Positions 44,721 to 55,700 of a stretch of 64,000 nucleotides of DNA are shown here, in pieces. The stretch is from Letharia columbiana. Lineage: Eukaryota > Ascomycota > Lecanoromycetes > Lecanorales > Parmeliaceae. Below the pieces are notes generated by a model. The model was not told where the DNA came from and did not search any database. It was given only the letters and a program-made list of their open reading frames with translations. Within the stretch, counting starts at the first letter, position 1. The number at the start of each line of letters is the position of its first letter. The stretch covers positions 434,001 to 498,000 of the forward strand of contig NW_023501038.1 in NCBI RefSeq assembly GCF_014066305.1, given 5' to 3'. A program made the translations under genes and the position numbers.

Positions 44721-47368
44721 TCACATTCGGACTTGGTGAGCGCTCGTCTTTCTAGACACAGGCTTCTCACTCGCCCAACGCTTAGTCTTGTTTCCCCTCT
44801 TGTCTAGCAGCTTTTTGTCAACCCTGGCCCGCAATGAGGCAACTTCCGCAGGGTCCTTTGCTCCGAAACCCTCAACGACGGCCAACATGCGTCTTCGGAT
44901 GTTCATCCATCTCGTTGCTATATCCCCTCAGTTCCACATGGTATTGCAAGAAGAGCTTCATGATCTGCAACCACTTCTCTTCGCCAAAACCTTGTTTAGA
45001 TGAAGCCATAGCCCGCTTCAAGACGTATTCCCATACTGATCTTGGCTCGTACCCAGATGCCTCGTTTGGATCAGCGCCGTGTTCCAGGAGGATCTGGGCC
45101 GTTTCCGAGCCTAGGCAACTTGGGCGAACGGCAATGTCAAGCAATGTTACCATGCGGACAGGAGCTTCAGGGTCTGATAGGTGCGGCTTAAAGTACTCAC
45201 GAACAGATGCGAGATCTTCCTTGACTTTATCCTTGTCAAAATACTCGACGTAATCTGAGGCAATCTTTGCAAGCATAAATCGATGAAGATCATAAAAGAC
45301 ATCCATTTCTACCAAGGAGTAAAGAGTGTTGGGTGCGCCTGCAACACCAAGGAACAGACTCCAGTGTCCGGGATATTCTCCCGTCCACCAGATCAGGTGG
45401 CGGGTCATGACCTTGTCCAGCTCCTCGAGTATTTCGAGATGTGCTTCTCCCGTGGTCTCTTCGGCTCGCTTTGCGAAAAGTAAGGCGTATCAGGTAGGCT
45501 CCAATAATTCCTTCCTGAAGAGACTAAAGCCGAGTGGATTGTTGACGAGTGGTCCCGACACCTTGTGTAAAAGTACGGTGGACTCGAGCAGTGACGTGCA
45601 AGGGCCAAATTTTGGATCGATATGCTTCACGAGCATACTCCAAACTGATTTGCTCTCTATGAAGTCCCTCGCAGTACGGTGGAGGTATGCGACTCCCCAA
45701 GTAATCTTGGTTCGCAATGCTGCATTGGGACCCAGCGGATCGACTCGGTTCCAGATAAAGTCCGGAACTTCAATCAAGCCTGCACCAGGTTAGTAAGCGA
45801 CGTCTCATAACGTCGTACAGCGATGACAGCTTCTGCGCGGTCCAAGTGTCTGACGCGGTGTTCACTGCCACGCCCGAGGTCCCCTCAATGGCAAGTAGAG
45901 TTGTGCATTGATCGTCATTACGTTTCATGCTTTGCACCTTACGTGCTCTCTGGACGAGCTGAAACACCTGTGACGCTTCTTTCAAGTAAATTTCTCTATC
46001 TTCGTCATTGTATGGCGGTACGAGTCCTCGGGGTCCGCAGGAAGGTGTTCTAATCGTGCTCGAAGATCAGCCATACGGTCACTGTTGCTCACACCATCAA
46101 GCAATGATCTAATAACAAGCTTCACCCAAATGAAAACACTCTGAGCCTGGATGCAGATTTCTTTCTCAAAGTCATGCGTTTGAAACGGTTCATTCTCTGC
46201 GATCTGCCGTATCCTCGGATAATTAGACAAACGGTCCGTTACAAAACGCGTCATATCTCCAGACGTCAGATCTTGTAGGCGATATTCGAAAAGATTTCTT
46301 TAATATAAGTAGTGGACGACTTGACGAGCAGATTCTTATGGATGGTGCCGACACAAAGCTTCTGAAAAGCTCGCTTAGGTATTGACGGTCGTTCTGGTCA
46401 TCATTGCCTTCAAATTCGTCTAATCCGTCCATGAACAAGCAAGCAAATGTTTCATTTGAAGATACTGCATATCAACCAACCGCTGCACTGCATCCTGTAA
46501 ACGGCGTAGTGACCAAGCATGCCGTGGAAAGTCTCGCACAGCGTTCGGTGGCTGGTCTCGTAGCATAGCATGTTCTTCAGGGAATATCGGATGGACAAGT
46601 GCCAGTCGATGATGGAGAATCCGAAATAGTAGGGAGCGAAGGAGACCAAACTGCGATCTTTGCTCGCGAGTGCCACTGTTCCAAAAGGAAAAAGTAGCGA
46701 CTAAGGCTGCATCGATCCTGAAAATTGCGACATAACTTGCGTCGTTCTTTTATGGCTGTAGATATACTTCATGAATATTGTCATTCCGGAGCCTGCTTTC
46801 CCATTAACCCAGTATATACCATCACCGTGTCGGAGCCACTCCACGAAATTGGTCCATGGCAGGGGCTTAGTCTCTGCTTTGGGCTCTTCAAACATCCATT
46901 CGAAGGTTGGACACGAGAATAGCTGTGTCCAGCTCTTATGTAGGCTTTCAACCGCTTCACAAGCGCGTCGACTTCGTCCTTGGTCCAAACGATGCTCAAT
47001 ACCTGGCGAACACTGATCCATACTAATAGGAATTAATCTATCTGCATCGCTTCCAATCAACGTAGAGTATCCTCGCCTATCATTTTACACGTGTCTGCAA
47101 TCTCCTGCAATCGTAGAGATGGCTTCGAAATCGAGTCTGAAAAGGTTGAAGGGCCCACCGAAGCTAGACGGCTCTCAAGATCATGCACAGTCCTAACAAG
47201 TCGAGATATAACACCCTCCATCTCCAGATTCTCCTCGGATGTGCCAGGTTTTGATGAGTAAACCTCATAAGCCCTTACGGCGAGTTTGCACCCGAATTGG
47301 ACAAAATGAACGACATTGCCACTCAGGGACAATGCCGTGAGAGGATCGATCATCACAATGGCATTCAA
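44721..47368 (-). pseudogene. NLR-like STAND protein (helo-like N-terminus, NACHT), heavily frameshifted
   Basis: The 5' frame starts at 47368 or 47353 with MIDPLTALSLSGNVVHFVQF, the signature of the fungal N-terminal domain of STAND/NACHT proteins. Downstream pieces in changing frames follow the normal order: VWTKDEVDALVKRLKAY (~46.95 kb), FEEPKAETKPLPWTNFVEWL, and a Walker A region GKAGSGMT (~46.78 kb) in which the invariant lysine is Met. Next come FSFWNSGTREQRSQFGLLRS, a Walker B FMDGLDEFEG (~46.41 kb), SSRPLLIL, SGDMTRFVTDRL, and a C-terminal part ending in ankyrin-like LLDIAVRP..ILLEHGADPN (~45.1 kb). I count at least six frame changes, near 47060, 46990, 46460, 46290, 45980 and 45790. 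There is also an in-frame TGA near 45485 and a further shift near 44875. It cannot encode a working receptor as read. Confidence 0.8.
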
Positions 47369-47796
47369 GGAGATCCTCGGTCACTAGACGCTCGAAATAC
47401 ATTCGCATCATACTCTGGACGCGCTAGGATTCTTAACACCAGAAGAAGGAAACTTTCGAAATGTCGTCTAACGTCCGCTTGCTTTTTGACTCTACGTTAG
47501 CATATCAAGTTAATGTACCAGCGAACGGAAACATTCTCCCATTGAGTACTCGTGTTGATCAAGGAGCGCCCTAAATTTCCGAGTTGACTCTGCTTTCAGT
47601 GCCCCAATGTGTGCGTAGATCGTCAAAATTACCGATTCGTTCACTCCAATACGTTCAGTAACGATACCGTGATTTTTTGTTCGTTCGTACTCGTACACAT
47701 GGGAATCTCCCCTTTCGCACTGATTGCTTCCCAGACCATTGGAAAAGCCGTTCGTATCTATGGAGAACCCCTGGCGCATGATCCACTTTTGACACT
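47369..47796. other. Intergenic region between NLR pseudogene and SAT4-type gene
   Basis: 428 bp without a recognisable gene; both neighbours are on the minus strand, so this holds the 3' end of the SAT4-type gene and the former promoter of the NLR. Confidence 0.4.
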
Positions 47797-49132
47797 TCAG
47801 ACATCTTGCACCATCTTCAACGCTTTATTATGAGGTACCTCCATCTCAGTTTCATTATTCCCAAGGACTACGAATCCATCGCCTCCCGTGTTCCGCCGCA
47901 CCAACTGGCCAGAGTCGCTCCGTCTCTTGTGTCGTACGCTGTCCTTTGGATGCGATATCAAACCTCCGAATGCAGCCTTGAAAAAGCCGTTGGAGGCAAT
48001 ATGGGTGAAATAAGGTCTCAACGCGGGCGTACAGCTGCATACGAGTCCGGTGTTGACCTCGAGAACCCTATCGGAATTTCAACCACTGCAAGAAGAGATC
48101 GAGAAAAGGTGACTCACATCCAAAGTAAATTCTTACCGTCATACCATGTTATGTCGGTCACGTAGAACCTGTGGAGTAGCAGGCTGTAACGAACAAGGGC
48201 AACGACGAATGCTCTATTAGACTGTTAAGATCCATGCCGCGGATTGACTGGGTTGACTGTGGGCCCTTACATGGCTCCGCCCATGAGAATGAGGGTGACG
48301 CCTAGCTTGCCTTTCCAAGATAGCTGCAATCGCCAGACCATCGGCAGAGGTAACACGAAGATGAAGAGATCAGATATGAGATTCATTGAACCGTAGGCAA
48401 AATCTGCCTTGGTCATCAGGATGCAGTGGCCGGGAGTCTTTGGTTTCCAATTTTTGTCGATCGGAGTGCAACCGAATACTTGGGTCAAAGTATTGCTAAA
48501 TAGGTAGCCAAAGACGAAGAACATGACTACCCAGGTGGAATATCTGAAATTCTTGTCCACGCCAAAGATGCGAAGGTAGAGGAGAAGGATGCTGAATTTG
48601 TAGCCGAGTAAGGTGATAAGATAGACGATTGAGGATATGAAGATCCACTGGTACGGGGAAACTTTTTAGCATGGTCAGAACAAACGCCGAGAGTCCTGCA
48701 CCTCGTTGTACACGACGTAGCGATCAGGCCGAATGTCAGCGGTATGCCACCCGAAGCCATAGTTCGTCCCTAGAAAGTTTGTGGATTAATATAGGCTTGT
48801 AGAAGAGGGGCAGCAAGCACACCTAATCCAATAAGAACACTGTAGGCTATGCAAAAGAGCTGTTCGAGTCTCATGAGCAGGGTCGCAACAAATAAAGGCT
48901 AGCATGAGGAAGTGCTTACCCAAGTTACTAAGGCAGTATCTTTGACGTGTGAGAGCGAGGCCACAAGGAGACGGAGACGAGGTAGCTTACAGTCATCCCA
49001 GCCAATCGAACTACTAACGAAGGCTCTCGTCCAAACACGGATCGCTACAAATAAACTAGAGACAATGGGAGAAACGATGCAAACAACCACAATGGCATGT
49101 TGCTGGCTCGAGGGATCAGTATTGATAACCAT
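47797..49132 (-). CDS. SAT4/PTH11-type rhodopsin-like integral membrane protein, one apparent frameshift
   Basis: Seven exons fit: 49132-48991, 48939-48920, 48859-48823, 48769-48702, 48647-48271, 48213-48137 and 48085-47797, with short GT-AG introns. The family (fungal rhodopsin domain, including PTH11-like receptors) has seven membrane spans. Visible are IVVVCIVSPIVSSLFVAIRVW and GWDDYTALVTW, the latter built across a 20-nt exon. YGFGWHTADI, LGYKFSILLLYLRIFG, TQVFGCTPIDKNW (conserved Cys), LISDLFIFVLPLPMVWRLQL and the late VNTGLVCSCTPALRPYF follow. In the last exon the phase-correct frame (VVEIPIGF..) runs to a stop, and the conserved ending is in the next frame. So there is a one-base shift near 48062, or a missed splice. 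Length without the shift would be about 335 aa. Confidence 0.7.
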
Positions 49133-49582
49133 TGTGGAGGGAGGAGCGGATTATGAAAGGCCAGTTTAGAAGATTAGATTAAAGATGAGAAATCCTAGTC
49201 TGGGTCACGGAATCTTATAGTTGAGGAGGCTCAGCACATCATGGCGAGTGCTCTGTGGTCGGTTCATTTGAACAGCACAAGGCTGAGAGAAAAAGGTGGG
49301 GGCTGCAACCGTACTGCGCCAGGCATATGCATTCGACAGACGAATCTGCCATTCATGCAAGTACGCCTTTCTCAGAATACGGATGGGGGGCAGCAATCGC
49401 CGGGTTACTGGCCACGTGGGTAAAACCATCTGCTTAAGATTAGCAGTCCACTTGGTAGAAAAATGATGTCAAAGAAGTCAAAAGCCTCTACTTTCTGCGT
49501 TGAGATGCGATAGGTTGTATGTGAAGACGAGAGGAGAGGCGTTGCATGCTTACCGCATATTTATATTTCCTGCCTGCTGACC

Positions 49583-49625
49583 GGTATCGCACCCCACCCC
49601 GCCCCAAGCGTTCCACCTTGAGCTA
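49583..49625 (-). other. tRNA-like Pol III promoter boxes (possible SINE or tRNA relic)
   Basis: On the minus strand TAGCTCAAGGTGG (49625-49613) matches the A-box pattern of tRNA genes and GGTGCGATACC (49593-49583) matches the B-box GGTTCGANTCC at 9 of 11 positions. The 19-nt gap between them is too short for a full tRNA, so an intact tRNA gene is ruled out. It may be a tRNA-derived SINE head or coincidence. Confidence 0.3.
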
Positions 49626-49666
49626 CACCACGACTTCCCGGGAGCCCCCTCGCTCTTTTTCACCCC

Positions 49667-49707
49667 TGCCGAGCTGTAACCGCCCTTTGCCGGGTTACAG
49701 CTCGGCA
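49667..49707. repeat. Perfect 15-bp inverted repeat (hairpin) with 11-nt loop
   Basis: Arms TGCCGAGCTGTAACC (49667-49681) and GGTTACAGCTCGGCA (49693-49707) are exact reverse complements. No gene end lies nearby, so an ordinary terminator is unlikely. Confidence 0.9.
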
Positions 49708-51221
49708 AAAGGGGTATGGTGCAAATGGGGGTAGATACGATTAACCGCTGCGCTAACCATATCTCCCGTCCCTCTCAGCCCGATAGCACTCCCGTCACCG
49801 CTACCAAATACTGACGCCGTAATCACATCAACTAGCGCCCCCTCCCGCCCCCGCCCTTACCAACGCGGTTTCTATAACGAAAGCAGAAGATGTAGAATCT
49901 CGAGGAGATTATAACCTGGGTTAAAAGAAAAAGTTCGAATGAAAAAGAAGGTACGAGTAAGGAGAACGAAGGACGCGCAGAATAGCTAAGCGAGGCATCG
50001 AGGGCTATTACTGAGGTACCTGGAGCCTAGTAGTGCGAAGATAAAAGCGCAAAGGGCCCAATGTGAAGTAGACGAAAGTAATGGAATTTGCTCGCTTCGA
50101 TAAGCGCTGGGAGAGGGAGGTGGTATTCTAAATCTGATGAGCGTAAGGCCCGATATCTAGAGTTGATGATAAATTGATCCGGCGATGCACTTTTCCAGTG
50201 CATTTTGCTACTTTCTCCGCCACTTCTTCAGATAAAGAGATCGTAATTTACCTACGTCGTGGACTATATTCTCCCTATTTTTGATGTGACCTAACTTACC
50301 AATCCTTCATGAGAGCCGCTTTGCGCTGAGCTTTGGTCGTCATCTTCGCTTTCCTACTGATAGTCGACGAAGAGGTGGATATGTACAAACAGAAACAATA
50401 ATCCCTCAGTACCCAGTGATGGAGTGGGTATTTGTGTAAAGTGGCAAAGCAATTAGGCAAGGTCTTAAAGCTCTTAAAGGTTTTAAAAACATATGAATTT
50501 TTAAAACTTCTATAACCTTCAAAAGCATTCGGCTTTTGAAAATGTCATAATATATTGATCTGCAAAGATCTACGCTTGTCCTACGTGCGTCCGTGCTAGT
50601 ACTCCTTAGAGCTGTAATCGTGTTGCCCTTCAAAGGGGACGAAAGGTCGTATACTATGAGGTTATACAGAGGAAGTAGGATTCCTTTCCCTCACCCGGCT
50701 GACTTTCTCCCAGCCTTGCTCAACACAACCCAGACTCCTGACGCAAAAGACTCGGGACTAACACCGTCACATAAAAAGGCCAGCTGCCACATAGCGAACG
50801 AAAACGGAATTCATCCCTATATCTGATACACGTAAAAGTTGAGAAAGACTGCCCTGCATTCCCCCCAACTGCAAACGATATAATCATAGTACAGCAATAC
50901 CGCAAGCGTCCTTTTCGGTGCATTTCCAAGCACGACGTAGTAGCGTACACGCGACCTGGGGATGAGGGAGATGAATCACGTATGAAGTGTCGGCGAGGTC
51001 ATACTACCTATTTAGTCTATTTATGGGGATTCGACGATGTTCTGGCCAAGGGCGAATGCAATGAGTTGAGAGTATTGGATGCCAAGTCGCCGGATAGGCA
51101 AAAGGCTAGGCGGCTAGATCGTCCTATGGAGATCAAATAGCGTGCACAAACGCATCGCTGCAATGTCCCAGAATTACAAGTGTAAAATGCTTAGCGACTA
51201 CGCAGTCCATTGACGACAGAG

Positions 51222-52967
51222 TCAGTATGTGTGTTGAGCTCGATCTAAGTTGGCGCAATCTGTAGGCTCACGTCGTGGTTGAACCAGGGTTTCCCATCTG
51301 TCGTTCTCAGGCACCGCCTCCAGCATACTCTGCTTTAAACCCCTACAGACATTGTCCCGATAGTTGTCTGATAGGTTGTTCCAAGTTGCTAGCTGCTTTT
51401 GCAAAATCTTGTTCATTACTGCTTTTGTGTTTTTGATGCTCTTATCAAAGCTTCCATCTCTCCAAGCCGTGAGGCACTGATGGACTGTTGCTGCATAGAT
51501 GCAGGGTGCTTTACCATAAGCGTAGATCTTTGCTAACGTCGGATCTTTACGTCCAGAGGCTTGTGGCTTTGCAAAGAACCTCTCAACGGTCAGCTTCCGT
51601 AGCTGTGGGGCGTGGAAACGAAATGATGGATGACCCTGTCTTCGTTAGTGACGTCCCAAATCTAGCAACGGAAATGAATAACCTTGCTATCGTCGTAATG
51701 GTCCTCTGGAGATTGAAAGCGTTCTTCGTCCAGAAGATAATTGACTCTTTTAGCTAATTCGTCTGGCGAAAGCCCATCGAGCTTATACCATTCTCTAATA
51801 TGCGTTTTGCAGACTCTCATTAGACTTTGGCGGGCTCGCTCTTGACGGCGCTCAAGCTAAATGCAAATCAGTCTACATAATATCTCAGTTGAGAAGAAAT
51901 GTTGCTTACCGAAGTGACCTGCTTTTTTGATGGGGCCTTTCTTACTTCGGTCATATTGGCAGTGATACTTGGAGATGCTAGCTTTGCAACCACCCCCTCC
52001 TTCTCAGCTTGGAGTTTTGCAGCCTCTTCCTCCCATATGCTGGTCACGTTCGTCTCCCAAGCACCATCCTGATACATCTTCGTATCCACGCATCTCTCAA
52101 CACGGAGATACAACTCCTTCTCATTTCCCTTCAGTGTATCTTTGTTTTTAAGAATCAACTTCTCCTCTGTCGAAGCTGTCCGTTTAGATGAATTCATTAA
52201 TGACACCGACGCGGGGCGGACACCACTCGAGGGGTCATCGCTTTTCTCTATACTGGAATCGGATACGGAGCTAGAAGGGCGTTCGTCGCCCCGGCGTTCG
52301 GAATCCTTGATACGAGAGGAGGAGGAGTTGGGTCGCCGCTCCTTTGAGTTTTCCCGAATCGTATTCATAAGTCTCTGAAGACGGAGATACCACTCCTTCT
52401 CATTTCCCTTCAGTGTATCTTCGTATTTAGAAACTAACTTCTCCTCTGCTGAAGCTGTCCCTTCAGATAAATTCATTAACGACACCGACGCGGGGCGGAT
52501 ACCACTCGAGGGGTCATCACTTTTCTCTACATTGGAATCGGATACGAAGCTAGAAGGGCGTTCGTCGCCCCAGCGTTCGGAATCCTTGATACGAGAGGAG
52601 GAGGAGTTGGGTCGCCGCTTCTTTGAGTTTCCCAGAATCGAGTGTGGCGCTTCGACAGGCCGCTCGCGATCTTTATCCCCGTGGCTGTGGCTGTAGCTTC
52701 GGCGTCTCTTTCTTGGTCCACTAATCGGGTCGCCGTACACGGGATCACGGTCGATCGCTCCAGTCCCCAGGCTAATGTTGTCTTCTGTTGTAGGTAGCGA
52801 TTGGAGGCAGCTCGGGTCCCCAGTAGCCCCGTTGGTCTTTGGCAATTCCGGACCGCGTGTTGCGGTCTGCCTGCGACACCACCTACCGACGCTCAGGAGC
52901 ACTTAGCATGGCTATGCGCGTAAATATTTATAGTGTGAGGGCATATTTACCTGACGAAGTCAATCAT
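51222..52967 (-). CDS. Unknown 521-aa protein with internal duplication; C-terminal half DUF6532-like
   Basis: Exons 52967-52951 (MIDFV plus two bases), 52870-51910, 51856-51683 and 51635-51222 give 521 aa with exact phases. The first exon is only 17 nt; without it the main frame would have to start at GTG. Residues ~10-60 contain GPRKRRRSYSHSHGDKDRER. Two tandem copies of a 93-residue unit follow (each with RRPNSSSSRIKDSER, DDPSSG, RPASVSLMN and DTLKGNEKE). The unit is Ser/Lys/Glu-rich and probably disordered. The C-terminal ~190 residues look folded: RVCKTHIREWYKLDGLSPDE, HAPQLRKLTVERFFAK, YAATVHQCLTAWRDGSF, then NLSDNYRDNVCRGLKQSM. That pattern recalls DUF6532, a fungal domain of unknown function; this is a weak, from-memory match. 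It is the last gene before the RIP-type block and shows no RIP damage. Confidence 0.7.
52089..52641 (-). repeat. In-gene tandem duplication, unit 279 bp
   Basis: Two adjacent copies (about 52089-52362 and 52368-52641), offset 279 bp (for example ACGGAGATAC at about 52102 and 52381), differ at scattered bases. The unit length is a multiple of three and preserves the reading frame. Confidence 0.9.
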
Positions 52968-53129
52968 TGCTGGTCACTGTGTTTATGTTTATTGCTGGCA
53001 GACTCATTCGTTGTTGAGTGACTATGTTTTCATCCTATGGCCGGATGATTAGGTGACAAATAGCGCTAGGTACTAGTGGGCGCGTAATCAAGTGACGGAT
53101 TTACGCGATTTTTCGCGTTTCCCCCACTA

Positions 53130-53176
53130 AATCCTTTTTTTTTAAAAAATTAGTGGAAATTTTTTTTTTTTTATAA

Positions 53177-53208
<32 letters not shown>

Positions 53209-53211
53209 GGG

Positions 53212-53251
<40 letters not shown>

Positions 53252-53260
53252 AAAAAAAAA

Positions 53261-53295
<35 letters not shown>

Positions 53296-53310
53296 CAAAA
53301 AAAAATGACC
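53130..53310. repeat. Homopolymer block (A, G and T runs)
   Basis: Long A runs broken by short T runs and one run of about ten G. No coding or structural meaning is visible; this may be a consensus artefact in a region hard to sequence, or a real low-complexity junction at the left edge of the AT-rich block. Confidence 0.8.
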
Positions 53311-55298
53311 AATCAGATCCTCGGATTTCACGATTTCTAGTCTAAAATACACCTTATTTCTTCATTTTTAATTTAAATACGGGTATATTTAAAATAGAAA
53401 GTATTATAAGGCTAAGCCTTAAATATTAACTTTATTAATTTATTCTATTTAATTCCTTTAACGTTACGTAATAAATAATAATAAAATAAATTTATAGAGT
53501 TATAGAGTTAATTATACGCTTTTAAATAAAGTAGCGAAGACGAAATTTAATAAAGTATTCGTAAAGATATATTAAAAACTAAGATTTTTATTTAAATTAT
53601 CGAGCTTGCGAGAAGAGCCTCTTCGGTAGAAGCCCTCGGAGAGTTCTCGGAGAGCCCTCGAAGGGTTAGGGGGGTTTTAGAGAGTCTCTCTCTAAGTATA
53701 TTAAATAAAATATAATATCTCTCTCGATTCTTAGTGAAATATAACATCTCTCTCTCGATTCTTAAAGTTAGATTTCTTAAAACCCCTTAAACTCTTCGAA
53801 GCTCTTTAAGAGCTCTTTATCTCCGAAGGCTTCTATCGAAGGGGCTATTAAAGTAAGCTCGAAATCAATTAAATATTATTAAAATAATTAAATTTCGAGC
53901 TTACTTTAATAGCCCCTTCGATATAAGCTTTTAAAGAGCCCTTAAAGAGCCTTCGAAGGGTTCGAGAGGTTTTAGAAGGTCTCTCTAAGAATTAAATATA
54001 GTTAAAAACTAATACTCGATAAGCTTTTTACTACTGAAAAGCTCGCACTCTTTAACTCTCTTTTCAAAGTGCTTTTCATCTTTCGATTACTCTATTTATA
54101 CGCTATCGATTATCGATTAATAATTTTAATAGCTCCTATAGTTATTATTTAAATAGTATTTAAAATACTATTATAGTTACTTCTAATTATTTCTACGCGA
54201 TATATTTATTATACTTATTTCTCTTCTCGTAGTATATTATATCGAAGAATAATAAGTATATATAACGAGGTACTCGTGGGAAGATAATTAGAAACGGCGT
54301 TTTCTATCGCCGTTTTTAATCTCTTTTATATCCTATTAAAATATAAAGCTCGCCGCCCTAAGACCGCGTCTTACGTTTTTTCTTAGAGCTATCGAAATAT
54401 CTTTTAATCTCGTCCTTTTAAAAGCTAAAGCAGTCGATTCTAAGATATATCTACATTTATCGAATTATCTCTTTCTTTTATTATAATAACTATACTTAAC
54501 TATTCTTTATTAAATATATTTTAAACCTAGATAATATCGCGAGAGAAAATCTTTACGCGTCTCGACGTATTATAAGTATATAAATTCCGTATATTAAACT
54601 AAGTAGAGAGTACGAGAAAGAATATATAAATTTTAGAAAAATATTAAAAATAATAAGATATTTAAAATTATATAACTTCTCTATCTAATAGCGTCGATCT
54701 TATTTAGATATTATAAGTATATTAATAAAAATTATCTAAAGCTTATAGCGAGATATAATCTTTATATATTTTAAGACTAGATTAATTAAATAGCTTATAT
54801 ATCGAGATTAAAAAGAAAGTTAATATATATAATCTATTGAAACTAGCTCTTCGAGTGCTATATATTTTAATTCAAAAAGAGAATTAATAAATCTACGCTC
54901 TCTTAAGTTAATTTTATAAAGATATTTTTATCTTAAACTTTATATAGAGAGCTAATCTTTTAATTTAATAATATATTAATAATAACTTAATATACGATTA
55001 TTAAGTTAGCAATTATTAGTATATATAAAAGAATAAGGTAGGGCTGAATTAGAAAACCTTGAATTTATATATACAGCTAATTATAAATTCGTTAGGTCTA
55101 CGCTTTTTAATTAGACACCGCGGGTAAATAAAATAGCGTCCGCAATTATTAAAAATCTACAAAAATCTATATATAGAAGTCTTATTCTCTGAAATAATTA
55201 GCTCTCTACGAATACTATTTCTTTATAATTTGGTAAATTATAGAGCTTAGTATACGCTTTCTAACGCTATAAAAATAATGAAGTTTAACCTACTATTA
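53311..55298. mobile_element. RIP-type AT-rich repeat remnants (left segment)
   Basis: Sequence is dominated by TA, AT, AA and TT. CA and TG are almost absent while CG persists (TCGAGC, GCGAG), the pattern left by CpA-to-TpA mutation on both strands. No open frames remain. It contains the palindrome at 53836-53921 and a small AAACGGCG/CGCCGTTT hairpin at about 54291-54316. The original elements cannot be identified. Confidence 0.65.
53836..53921. repeat. Perfect 30-bp inverted repeat at the heart of a larger palindrome
   Basis: Arms 53836-53865 (starting TCGAAGGGGCTATTAAAG) and 53892-53921 are exact reverse complements with a 26-nt AT-only spacer. Outside the core, imperfect complementarity continues for at least 50 bp each way (CTTCGAAG-CTCTTTAAG on the left, its complement on the right). 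Confidence 0.9.
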
Positions 55299-55356
55299 GT
55301 GAATTAAATGAATATTCAAATATGGTAGTCATGATAGTCACATCAGACGCGTCCGG
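55299..55356. repeat. Dispersed direct repeat, copy 1
   Basis: About 55 bp starting GTGAATTAAATGAATATTC and ending near CACATCAGACGCGTCCG. It closely matches 55650-55700; differences are mostly transitions. The two copies flank a RIP-mutated segment of about 290 bp. Confidence 0.75.
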
Positions 55357-55649
55357 GATCGGATAATAATTCTTCTACCTATTTGTTATTCTTTTATTAT
55401 TCTATTAATTCTATTAATTCTATTAATTTCACTAATATAAATATAATCGTCTTCGATATCCCTCGCCTAATTAGAGTCTCTTACTAACGCCCCTAGACTA
55501 CTTCTCGACGAATTCGCTATTACTGATAATTAAGATCGTAAGCGAGCTTAATAGCTATTTACTACTATTTATAAACGCGTTAAAAGACTCTTAAAAAGAG
55601 CTCGAACGGATATATTCTCTTCTATATACTCCTTCTAAGCCAGCGATAG

Positions 55650-55700
55650 GTGAGTTAAACTAATATTCAAATATTATAGTCACATCAAACGCGTTTGAAC
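55650..55700. repeat. Dispersed direct repeat, copy 2
   Basis: Starts GTGAGTTAAACTAATATTC and ends CACATCAAACGCGTTTGAAC. Partner of 55299-55356. It lies directly before the 200-bp tandem array. Confidence 0.75.

Larger units (their letters stand above)
49133..51221. other. 2-kb region without genes; transition toward the AT-rich block
   Basis: No recognisable coding sequence. It contains a perfect hairpin (49667-49707) and a Pol III-like box pair (49583-49625), listed separately. There is a purine-rich stretch at about 49870-50050, and a local AT-rich segment at 50455-50555 with a TTCAAAAGC/GCTTTTGAA hairpin at about 50518-50540. Likely old mobile-element debris. Confidence 0.45.

Noticed and set aside
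53101..53352. 83-codon minus-strand frame made almost only of Phe and Lys
   Set aside because: Translation of homopolymer runs.
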